Shown here piece after piece: positions 5,976 to 12,036 of a DNA stretch of 12,036 bases. The position numbers were made by a program, and so were the translations under genes. The stretch's first letter is position 1; every line of letters begins with the position of its first letter. Source of the DNA: an uncultured Alistipes sp. (GTDB lineage Bacteria > Bacteroidota > Bacteroidia > Bacteroidales > Rikenellaceae); assembly GCA_949840605.1 (NCBI GenBank), contig CATKXN010000084.1, positions 1 through 12,036 of the forward strand, read 5' to 3'. A model generated the notes under the pieces. It searched no databases and was not told the origin of the DNA. It was given only the letters and a program-made list of their open reading frames with translations.

Positions 5976-6588
5976 TGTTTCCTGAATCCATCGAGCCGAA
6001 CTTGACACCGGCATAGCGGTTGAAGTTGTTCTCTTCGTCGTCGATCAGGTTGATGACCTCCTGGCGGTAGGTGACCGTGTCGAGGAACATCTTGTAGGGG
6101 GCGCGGCACTCCACGACCGGAATCACGACCTTGGATTCGGTGGTGATGACGCCTGCTTCCATGATGAACTGCGCCTTGTTGTCGGTTCCGGGGATATAGC
6201 GGAAATTCTCGACATCCTGACGGCTCACCTTCTTGGGGGCGAAAATGGTGTCGATTACGGCTACCTTGAACTTCTCAATGTTCTTCTTGCCCGACTTCTT
6301 CAGCATGGCCATTGCCACCGAGTCGTCTTCGTCCACGATCTTGCGCTCCAGCTCGAGCGTGTCGGAAAGCACGAAAGCGGCCAGCGAGTCGAAACTGCCG
6401 GTGAAGTGCTGGTACTTCGACTTGAACGCGCGCTGTGCGGTACGGATGTCCTTGATGCGATCGATAACCTGCGCCTTCTTCGTCTTCATTTCCTGGTCGA
6501 AACGAATCGGGGTGGAGATCTGGACGTAGATAACGTAGATCAGGCCCACGATAGCTACGGCAAGAATGATTTGAAAGAGTTTTTTCAT
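5953..6588 (-). CDS. Membrane-anchored protein with pilin-like N-terminus (unknown function)
   Basis: A 211-residue protein. Residues 4-23 form one membrane helix after MKK, then a charged helix (31-62) ends in IRTAQRAFKSKYQHFTGSFDSL, much like the end of the long helix and the first loop of type IV or type II pseudopilins. There is no prepilin peptidase site (no Gly before Phe-Glu), so it is probably a fixed inner-membrane protein with a periplasmic domain. It ends in NNEAGNWE, a tail I recall in Bacteroides homologues next to DUF3822 and rsmD, so the trio appears conserved across the order. Nothing directly reveals its role. First gene of the operon. Confidence 0.85.
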   Translation of the reverse strand: MKKLFQIILAVAIVGLIYVIYVQISTPIRFDQEMKTKKAQVIDRIKDIRTAQRAFKSKYQHFTGSFDSLAAFVLSDTLELERKIVDEDDSVAMAMLKKSGKKNIEKFKVAVIDTIFAPKKVSRQDVENFRYIPGTDNKAQFIMEAGVITTESKVVIPVVECRAPYKMFLDTVTYRQEVINLIDDEENNFNRYAGVKFGSMDSGNNEAGNWE

Positions 6589-6607
6589 TTTAATAAATAT
6601 TTGTTAT

Positions 6608-6615
6608 TAATTTTG
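6608..6615 (+). promoter_or_regulatory. -7 box of the helicase gene
   Basis: TAATTTTG fits TAnnTTTG and sits 20 bp before the ATG at 6636. No good TTTG is found at the usual distance; the -33 region overlaps the start codon of the diverging pilin-like gene. Confidence 0.5.
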
Positions 6616-6635
6616 CACCAATAAAAACCCGACGT

Positions 6636-8051
6636 ATGTTCAGCACACGTATCGCGACCCAAATTTACGCTAAAATTTGTTTCGAAACAACTCCCGGACA
6701 AAAAAAAATCATAGAAAAGTTGTCCGAATTTCTCGCAGACGACGATTTTTCGAGGATTTTCGTGCTGAACGGCTATGCCGGCACCGGAAAAACGACGCTT
6801 ATCGGGGCGTTGGTCGGGGCGCTTAAGGATTTGGGAATCAAACCCGTGCTGCTGGCGCCCACGGGCCGCGCCGCCAAGGTGCTGGCCCAATACGCTCAGG
6901 AAAAGGCTTTTACCATCCACAAACGCATTTACCGGCAGCGTACGAACGCCGATTACGAATCGAAATTCTCGCTCGACTTCAACCGGGAGTGCGGGGCGGT
7001 GTTCATCGTCGACGAGGCTTCGATGCTCTCCGATTCGTCGGGCGGCGGGGCGGTTTTCGGCAGCGGATCGCTGCTTTCCGACCTGGTGGAGTATGTACGC
7101 AGTGGTCGCGGGTGCCGCCTGGTGCTGGTCGGCGACAGCGCCCAGCTGCCGCCCGTGGGGGCCGATTTCAGCCCGGCGCTCGACCCTGCGTCGATGGATG
7201 CTTACGGCGACATTGTCTACGGCACGATGGATGAGGTGGTGCGGCAGGAGGCGCAGTCGGGCATCCTGTTCAATGCGACGGTGGTGCGCTGCATGCTCGA
7301 AAACGGCCTTTACGAGGTTCCCCGTTTCCGGCTCGATTTCCCGGATGTCGAGCGGGTCGAGGGCGGCGAGTTTCTCGAAAAGCTGCAGGACTGCTACGCC
7401 CTCTACGGCCGCGACGAGACGATCGTCGTCACCCGGTCGAACAAGCGCGCCAACCGTTACAACGAAGGCATCCGCCGCAACGTGCTCTGCGCCGAGGAGG
7501 AGATCGAGAGCGGCGATATGCTGATGGTCGTCAAGAACAACTACTATTTCCCCGAACATACCGAGGACTGTCCGATGAATTTCATCGCCAACGGTGACAT
7601 CGCACGGCTGAAACGCCTGCGCCGTTTCGAGGATTTCTACGGCTTCCGCTTCGCCAATGCCGTGCTCGAATTTCCCGACTACGACAATGCGGAGATCGAG
7701 TGCAAGATCCTGCTGGACACCATCGCCTCGGAATCCCCGTCGCTCACGCGCGAAGAGTCCACGCGCCTTTTCTACGAGGTCGAGAAGGATTACCTCGACA
7801 TTAAAAGCAAGCTCAAACGCTTCAAGGAAATCCGTGAAAATCCGCATTTCAACGCCGTCCAGGTGAAGTTCTCCTACGCTGTCACGTGCCACAAGGCGCA
7901 GGGCGGCCAGTGGCGGGCGGTCTTCGTCGACCGCTGCCTGTTCGGCGACGAGCCGATGACGCGCGACATGCTCCGCTGGCTCTACACGGCCCTGACGCGC
8001 GCCACCGATAAACTGTACCTGGTAAATTTCGACGACCGATTCTATGAATAG
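6636..8051 (+). CDS. RecD-like SF1 DNA helicase
   Basis: A 471-residue ATP-dependent helicase core of the SF1B RecD/TraA group, which moves 5' to 3' on single-stranded DNA. Motifs in order: Q22 (TPGQKKI), Walker A GYAGTGKTT (46-54), Ia LLAPTGRAAKVL (72-83), Walker B VFIVDEAS (122-129, D126 and E127), III GDSAQLPPVG (166-175), VVRQ arginine finger R203, IV VTRSNKRAN (265-273), V YAVTCHKAQGGQW (414-426) and VI YTALTRA (450-456). All key residues are present. It lacks the N-terminal domains of RecD2 and RecD, so it is a short free-standing form common in Bacteroidetes. The ATG is the first in frame and fits the promoter. The last 8 bp overlap the next gene. Confidence 0.92.
   Translation: MFSTRIATQIYAKICFETTPGQKKIIEKLSEFLADDDFSRIFVLNGYAGTGKTTLIGALVGALKDLGIKPVLLAPTGRAAKVLAQYAQEKAFTIHKRIYRQRTNADYESKFSLDFNRECGAVFIVDEASMLSDSSGGGAVFGSGSLLSDLVEYVRSGRGCRLVLVGDSAQLPPVGADFSPALDPASMDAYGDIVYGTMDEVVRQEAQSGILFNATVVRCMLENGLYEVPRFRLDFPDVERVEGGEFLEKLQDCYALYGRDETIVVTRSNKRANRYNEGIRRNVLCAEEEIESGDMLMVVKNNYYFPEHTEDCPMNFIANGDIARLKRLRRFEDFYGFRFANAVLEFPDYDNAEIECKILLDTIASESPSLTREESTRLFYEVEKDYLDIKSKLKRFKEIRENPHFNAVQVKFSYAVTCHKAQGGQWRAVFVDRCLFGDEPMTRDMLRWLYTALTRATDKLYLVNFDDRFYE
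6660..6691 (-). promoter_or_regulatory. Possible promoter of the pilin-like/DUF3822/rsmD operon
   Basis: TAAATTTG on the minus strand (6660-6667) fits TAnnTTTG, with GTTG 20 bp upstream (6688-6691). It lies inside the helicase coding region and would give a leader of about 65 nt. It coincides with two inverted repeats (6660-6679 and 6677-6690). Confidence 0.4.
6677..6690. repeat. Perfect 14-bp palindrome in the start of the helicase gene
   Basis: TTGTTTCGAAACAA is fully self-complementary, and an adjoining 7-bp inverted repeat CAAATTT/AAATTTG spans 6660-6679. Both sit across the predicted minus-strand promoter, so an operator for the divergent pair is possible. They also encode helicase residues 14-18. 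Confidence 0.45.
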
Positions 8052-8619
8052 CGAACAGCATCCCCTCGAACCTTTCCTTCCCGAAAATGCCCGCCTGCTG
8101 ATGCTGGGCAGCTTCCCGCCCAAGCGCATCCGCTGGTCGATGGAGTTCTTCTATCCCAACCTGCAAAACGACATGTGGCGCATAGTGGGCTATCTGGCCG
8201 CGGGCGACAAGACGCACTTCCTGGAACCCGGCGGACGGCGTTTCGACAAGGAGCGCATCGAAGCGTTCTGCCGCGAACGGGGCATTGCGCTGTACGATAC
8301 GGCAGTGGAGGTTATCCGACTGAAGGACAATGCGTCGGATAATTTTCTTCAAGTAGTGCGCGAAGTGGATCTCAGGGCTCTGCTGGCCCGTATTCCCGCC
8401 TGTGGGAACATCGTCACCACGGGGCAGAAGGCCACCGACACGCTGCGCGCCGTTACGGGCTGCGACGAACCTGCGGTGGGCGAGTGGGTGCCGATGCACT
8501 TTGCCGGGCGCGACCTGAAGCTGTGGCGCATGCCCTCCTCGTCGCGGGCCTATCCGCGTCCGGTGGAGTGGAAAGCCGAATTTTACCGGAAAGTCTTCTC
8601 TGAAAGCGGGATCATCTGA
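8044..8619 (+). CDS. Uracil-DNA-glycosylase-superfamily protein
   Basis: A 191-residue protein with the UDG fold, expected to remove deaminated or mismatched bases from DNA at the start of base excision repair. Motif 1 is LMLGSFPP (19-26), followed by FFYPNLQNDMW (35-45), which resembles the YYxHPRNxFW block of hypoxanthine-DNA glycosylases. Motif 2 near the C-terminus, MPSSSRAYPR (163-172), resembles the MPSSS loop of TDG/Mug enzymes that intercalates into DNA. Motif 1 lacks the catalytic Asn/Asp/Glu of the classical families; N42 is a candidate. The ATG at 8044 overlaps the helicase stop by 8 bp, indicating coupled translation. Assignment to a numbered UDG family is not certain. Confidence 0.82.
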   Translation: MNSEQHPLEPFLPENARLLMLGSFPPKRIRWSMEFFYPNLQNDMWRIVGYLAAGDKTHFLEPGGRRFDKERIEAFCRERGIALYDTAVEVIRLKDNASDNFLQVVREVDLRALLARIPACGNIVTTGQKATDTLRAVTGCDEPAVGEWVPMHFAGRDLKLWRMPSSSRAYPRPVEWKAEFYRKVFSESGII

Positions 8620-8621
8620 CG

Positions 8622-8642
8622 CGTCTGTCGAAAAAACAGACG
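8622..8642 (+). other. Hairpin after the glycosylase gene
   Basis: CGTCTGT (8622-8628) pairs with ACAGACG (8636-8642) around a CGAAAAA loop, two bases past the stop codon. There is no T tract after it, so it may protect the mRNA 3' end rather than terminate. Confidence 0.4.
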
Positions 8643-8670
8643 GAAAGGGCAAAAAAAATTGAGGCCCGGC

Positions 8671-8701
8671 ATTGTCCGGCATCCAAAAAGGTCTATCTTT
8701 G
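8671..8701 (+). promoter_or_regulatory. Upstream promoter P1 in the mutS gap
   Basis: ATTG (8671-8674), 19 bp, TATCTTTG (8694-8701). Spacing and -7 box are ideal and the -33 keeps the TTG core. Transcription would start near 8708, inside the small inverted repeat TGTCG/CGACA (8703-8715). Confidence 0.65.
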
Positions 8702-8707
8702 ATGTCG

Positions 8708-8779
8708 TAACGACACTTTTATTTGCCGGACGGTCTACAAACCGCAGGCAATCGGCTATTGCAACGGTCTGATTTTTTT
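8708..8779 (+). ncRNA. Candidate short RNA or attenuated leader upstream of mutS
   Basis: A strong promoter at 8671-8701 and a terminator-like hairpin ending in T7 (8773-8779) bracket about 70 nt with no convincing reading frame. It could be a stand-alone small RNA, or a leader that ends P1 transcripts before mutS. The repeat ACGGTCT (8730-8736 and 8764-8770) lets ACCG at 8741-8744 pair in two exclusive ways, as in attenuators. The start is estimated from promoter spacing and matches no RNA family I know. Confidence 0.35.
8741..8779 (+). terminator. Intrinsic terminator-like hairpin inside the mutS gap
   Basis: GCAAT (8748-8752) and ATTGC (8758-8762) form a stem with loop CGGCT, extended across a small internal loop by ACCG (8741-8744) and CGGT (8765-8768), then CTGA and T7. 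The stem is modest. Its right arm overlaps the -33 box of the mutS promoter. Confidence 0.5.
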
Positions 8780-8788
8780 GTATCTTTG
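8758..8788 (+). promoter_or_regulatory. mutS promoter P2
   Basis: ATTG (8758-8761), 19 bp, TATCTTTG (8781-8788). Transcription from about 8795 gives a 20-nt leader to the TTG start at 8815. Same quality as P1, 87 bp upstream. Confidence 0.7.
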
Positions 8789-8814
8789 CCCTATAATTTA
8801 TACAATTTTTTATT

Positions 8815-11496
8815 TTGACCTCAGATAAGAAAATCGACAAAAAATATGTCGAGACGCCCCTGATGAAGCAGTATTACTCCATCAAAGCGGTGCATCCCGA
8901 CGCCATCCTGCTGTTTCGCGTAGGCGACTTTTACGAGACCTTCGGCGACGATGCGATCAAGGCCAGCGGTATTCTGGGCATCACGCTCACACGCCGCGCC
9001 AACGGCTCGGCGACGTATGTCGAACTGGCGGGATTTCCATACCATGCCATCGACACCTACCTGCCCAAGCTGGTGCGGGCCGGCGAACGCGTGGCCATTT
9101 GCGAGCAGCTGGAGGACCCCAAACTGGTGAAGGGGCTCGTCAAACGCGGCGTCATCGAACTGGTGACTCCGGGCATCGTGCTGGGGGACAACATCTTGGC
9201 CAACAAGGAGAACAACTTCATCGCGTCGGTCTATTTCGGCCGGCAGACTACGGGTGTGGCCTTTTTGGACATTTCCACGGGCGAGTTCTACGTGGCCGAG
9301 GGTTCGGACAGCTACGTCGACAAGCTGATCTCGAACCTCCAGCCCAAGGAGGTGGTCTATCAGCGGGGCTATGAGGATCGTTTTTGCGGGTCGTTCGGCT
9401 CGAAGCTCTATACCTACCGTCTCGACGAATGGGTCTTTTCGGAGGACGTCAACCGCGAGAAACTCTGCCGGCAGTTCGGAACCAAGTCGCTGAAGGGCTT
9501 CGGCGTGGATCAGTTCACTAGCGGCATCTCGGCCGCCGGGGCCATTCTCTACTATCTCGAATTCACCGAACACCGCGAGACGGGGCATATCGCCTCCATC
9601 GCGCGCATCGACCAGGACGACTACGTGTGGGTCGACAAGTTCACGATCCGCAACCTGGAGCTTTTCTCGTCGAACGGCGCGCGTGAGAAGTGCAGTTTCG
9701 CCGACGTGATCGACCGCACGCTGACACCGATGGGCGGGCGCCTGCTGAAACGCTGGATCGCCATGCCGATCAAGGACCCGGCGCGGATCAACGAACGGCT
9801 GGACGTGGTGGAACGTTTCATCAAGGATGCCGACCTGGCGGATGTCATCCGCGAGCAGGTGGCGCTGGTGGGCGACCTCGAGCGCATTGCGGGCCGTATC
9901 GCGGCCCAGCGGGTCACGCCGCGCGAACTGGTGCAGCTCAAGAATTCGCTGGGGGCCATCGAGACCCTCAAGGCCGCCCTTGAATCCACCGACGACGACC
10001 GTCTGCACGCGCTGGCGGGGCAGATCGACCCGCTGGCGGCGGTTCGCGAACGCATTGCCCGCGAGATTTATCCCGATCCGCAGAACAACCAGATACAGAA
10101 GGGCGGCGTGATCGCCGACGGGGTCGATCCCGAGCTGGACGACCTGCGCCGCATCGCGCTCCACGGCAAGGATTATCTCTCGCGCATCCAGCAGCGCGAA
10201 AGCGAGGCCACGGGCATTCCGTCGCTCAAAATCAGCTACAACAACGTTTTCGGCTACTATATCGAGGTCCGCAACGCCCACAAGGAGAAGGTGCCCGGAA
10301 CGTGGATACGCAAGCAGACCCTCGCCAACGCCGAACGCTACATCACCGAGGAGCTCAAGGAGTACGAAGAGAAGATTCTCGGCGCCGAGGAGAAGATGCT
10401 GGTGCTCGAACAGCGCATCTATGCCGAGATCATGGCCTCGATCTGCTGTTCGCTGACGCCGATGCTGCGCGACGCGGCCGTGGTGGCGCGCATCGACTGC
10501 CTGCAATCCTTTGCGCGGCTGGCCTCCGAACGACGTTATGTGCGGCCGGTGCTCGACGACGGCAGGCGTATCGACATCCGTCAGGGCCGTCATCCGGTGA
10601 TCGAGACCCTGATGCCGGTGGGGGAGGAGTATGTTCCCAACGACGTGATGCTCGACGACAAGCAGCAGCAGATCATGATGATAACCGGTCCCAACATGTC
10701 GGGTAAGTCGGCGCTGCTGCGCCAGACGGCGCTCATCATCCTGATGGCGCAGATGGGGTGTTACGTGCCCGCGAAGTCGGCCCATATCGGCGTTGTGGAC
10801 AAGATTTTCACCCGAGTCGGGGCTTCGGACAACATCTCGCAGGGCGAATCGACCTTCATGGTCGAGATGCTCGAGTCGGCCAGCATCCTGAACAACATCT
10901 CCGACCGCAGTATCGTGCTGCTGGACGAGATCGGCCGCGGAACGTCGACCTACGACGGCATTTCGATTGCCTGGGCGATGGTCGAATACCTGCACAACCA
11001 CCCGACGGCGCACGCCAAGACCCTCTTCGCCACGCACTACCACGAGCTGAACGAGATGGAGCAGATGTGCCCGCGCGTGAAGAACTACCACGTTTCGGTC
11101 AAGGAGATCGGCAACCAGATCGTCTTCCTGCGCAAGCTGGAGCGCGGCGGTACGGAACATTCGTTCGGTATCCACGTGGCACGCATGGCCGGTATGCCGG
11201 TGTCGATCGTGTCGCGGGCCGACGAGATTCTGCGCAACCTCGAGCTGGTCTACGGCAATAACGAGATCGTGCCGAGCCGCAGCCTCAAGGATCGGGGCCG
11301 CAAATCGGCGGCGCAGGCCGTGAAGGAGGCCGCCGAGAGCGCTGGACCCCAGAATATGCAGTTGTCGATGTTCCAGCTGGACGACCCCGTGCTGGTGCAG
11401 ATTCGCGATCAGATCAAGGGCCTCGACATCAACTCGCTGACGCCGATCGAGGCGTTGAACAAGTTGAACGAGATCAAGAAGATAACCGGCATCTGA
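8815..11496 (+). CDS. mutS: DNA mismatch repair protein MutS
   Basis: A complete 893-residue MutS (E. coli has 853), which binds mispairs and small loops and recruits MutL. The N-terminal domain has [11 protein letters not shown] with the wedge residues F39-Y-E41. Connector, lever and clamp regions follow. The ATPase has Walker A GPNMSGKS (625-632), Walker [15 protein letters not shown] with D704 and E705, and FATHYHEL (738-745). QLSMF (849-853) fits the sliding-clamp binding motif, and a C-terminal helical segment follows. The start is TTG at 8815: there is no ATG in frame before 8863, which would drop the conserved [13 protein letters not shown] region, and an in-frame TAA lies at 8794. It follows two other repair genes but has its own promoter. 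Confidence 0.97.
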   Translation: MTSDKKIDKKYVETPLMKQYYSIKAVHPDAILLFRVGDFYETFGDDAIKASGILGITLTRRANGSATYVELAGFPYHAIDTYLPKLVRAGERVAICEQLEDPKLVKGLVKRGVIELVTPGIVLGDNILANKENNFIASVYFGRQTTGVAFLDISTGEFYVAEGSDSYVDKLISNLQPKEVVYQRGYEDRFCGSFGSKLYTYRLDEWVFSEDVNREKLCRQFGTKSLKGFGVDQFTSGISAAGAILYYLEFTEHRETGHIASIARIDQDDYVWVDKFTIRNLELFSSNGAREKCSFADVIDRTLTPMGGRLLKRWIAMPIKDPARINERLDVVERFIKDADLADVIREQVALVGDLERIAGRIAAQRVTPRELVQLKNSLGAIETLKAALESTDDDRLHALAGQIDPLAAVRERIAREIYPDPQNNQIQKGGVIADGVDPELDDLRRIALHGKDYLSRIQQRESEATGIPSLKISYNNVFGYYIEVRNAHKEKVPGTWIRKQTLANAERYITEELKEYEEKILGAEEKMLVLEQRIYAEIMASICCSLTPMLRDAAVVARIDCLQSFARLASERRYVRPVLDDGRRIDIRQGRHPVIETLMPVGEEYVPNDVMLDDKQQQIMMITGPNMSGKSALLRQTALIILMAQMGCYVPAKSAHIGVVDKIFTRVGASDNISQGESTFMVEMLESASILNNISDRSIVLLDEIGRGTSTYDGISIAWAMVEYLHNHPTAHAKTLFATHYHELNEMEQMCPRVKNYHVSVKEIGNQIVFLRKLERGGTEHSFGIHVARMAGMPVSIVSRADEILRNLELVYGNNEIVPSRSLKDRGRKSAAQAVKEAAESAGPQNMQLSMFQLDDPVLVQIRDQIKGLDINSLTPIEALNKLNEIKKITGI

Positions 11497-11522
11497 TAAA
11501 GGGATGCTTGAAATGAAATGGA

Positions 11523-11557
11523 AAGCCCCGAACTTCTCGAAAAGAGGTCCGGGGCTT
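11523..11557. terminator. Long hairpin between converging mutS and udk
   Basis: AAGCCCC (11523-11529) pairs with GGGGCTT (11551-11557), and the stem continues inward with one mismatch to a CGAAAA loop. The following bases are only partly T-rich on either strand, so it probably serves both genes, though as a less typical terminator. Confidence 0.7.
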
Positions 11558-11577
11558 GTCGTTCCGGCTTCGGCCGA

Positions 11578-12036
11578 TTAGCGGTTGCGCCCGATCAGCG
11601 AACGGATGTTCTGGATCAGCATCGTGACGGCCACCGAGTTGAAACCGCCTTCGGGGATGATGACGTCGGCGTACTTCTTCGACGGCTCGACGAACTCGTC
11701 GTGCATCGGCTTCACGGTCGAAGTGTACTGCGTGATGACCGACTGCATCGTTCGTCCGCGTTCGCAGACGTCGCGCAGGATGCGCCGCGCCAGCCGGATG
11801 TCGGCGTCGGTGTCCACGTAGACCTTGATGTCCATCAGTTCGCGCAGCTCCCGGTTCTCGAAGATCAGGATGCCGTCGACGATGATAACCTTCGACGGTT
11901 TCACGCAGACGGTTTCGGCGGTGCGGTCGTGGTCCACGAACGAGTAGACCGGGTGCTCGATGGGCACGTTGTTCTTCAACGCCTTGATATGCTCCACCAG
12001 CATCTCCGTGTCGAAAGCCTGCGGGTGGTCGTAGTT
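11578..12036 (-). CDS. udk: Uridine kinase (5' end off the right edge)
   Basis: The C-terminal 152 residues of a uridine/cytidine kinase, which phosphorylates uridine and cytidine in pyrimidine salvage in the cytoplasm. Visible: NYDHPQAFDTE at the nucleoside-binding turn, PVYSFVDHDRT, VIIVDGILIFE, VDTDADIRLARRILRDVCERGR (the lid region with its Arg residues) and FVEPSKKYADVIIPEGG, each matching E. coli Udk closely. About 55 residues including the P-loop lie outside the window. The stop is TAA at 11578, and the gene converges on mutS. No frameshift is seen in the part present. Confidence 0.95.
   Translation of the reverse strand, partial: NYDHPQAFDTEMLVEHIKALKNNVPIEHPVYSFVDHDRTAETVCVKPSKVIIVDGILIFENRELRELMDIKVYVDTDADIRLARRILRDVCERGRTMQSVITQYTSTVKPMHDEFVEPSKKYADVIIPEGGFNSVAVTMLIQNIRSLIGRNR

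Noticed and set aside
6585..8129. 514-codon frame antisense to the helicase and glycosylase genes
   Set aside because: Same codon-bias effect; it runs across two genes with full motif sets and has no recognisable motif.
8821..11175. Very long open frame (784 codons) antisense to mutS
   Set aside because: It has no start context, its translation is low-complexity and rich in Arg, His, Val and Asp, and it shows no domain. It is the mirror of GC-biased codons in a clearly real mutS.
1..12036. CRISPR array, insertion sequence, toxin-antitoxin or phage defence system
   Set aside because: I found no spaced repeat series, transposase motifs, terminal inverted repeats, or small paired toxin-like genes on either strand.

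Overview
This window looks like ordinary chromosome from a GC-rich member of the Bacteroidales, most like Alistipes/Rikenellaceae (inferred). The supporting evidence is GC-rich coding sequence with short AT-rich gaps; several copies of the Bacteroidetes-type promoter (TTTG or a near match, 19 bp, TAnnTTTG), three of them perfect; almost no Shine-Dalgarno sequences; and Bacteroidales-typical proteins (DUF3822, DUF4886, a short RecD-like helicase). No phage, transposon, CRISPR array or integrase is visible. I see no clear new multi-gene system. The points worth following up are regulatory sequences and small conserved proteins.

Left part (1-3482). A truncated family 2 glycosyltransferase on the minus strand diverges from an EamA-family transporter on the plus strand, with back-to-back promoters in a gap of about 165 bp. 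The transporter converges on a two-gene minus-strand operon: a MalY/PatB-type PLP enzyme (probably cystathionine beta-lyase), then a secreted endonuclease/exonuclease/phosphatase-fold hydrolase. A two-way terminator separates the converging units.

Middle (3492-6691), all on the minus strand. Two tRNA-Asp(GUC) genes, identical together with their promoters (102 bp), flank a secreted DUF4886/SGNH-like gene. Upstream lies a compact operon with overlapping genes: a membrane-anchored protein with a pilin-like N-terminus, a DUF3822 protein, and the 16S rRNA methyltransferase RsmD.

Right part (6608-12036). Three DNA repair genes lie in a row on the plus strand: a RecD-like SF1 helicase, an overlapping uracil-DNA-glycosylase-superfamily protein, and full-length mutS. 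The gap before mutS holds two tandem promoters with a terminator-like hairpin between them, so it may encode a short RNA of about 70 nt or an attenuated leader. mutS seems to start at TTG. It converges on a truncated uridine kinase (udk) that runs off the right edge, with a long hairpin between them.

Every stretch between genes is shorter than 300 bases. All domain and family calls come from reading motifs, not from database searches.
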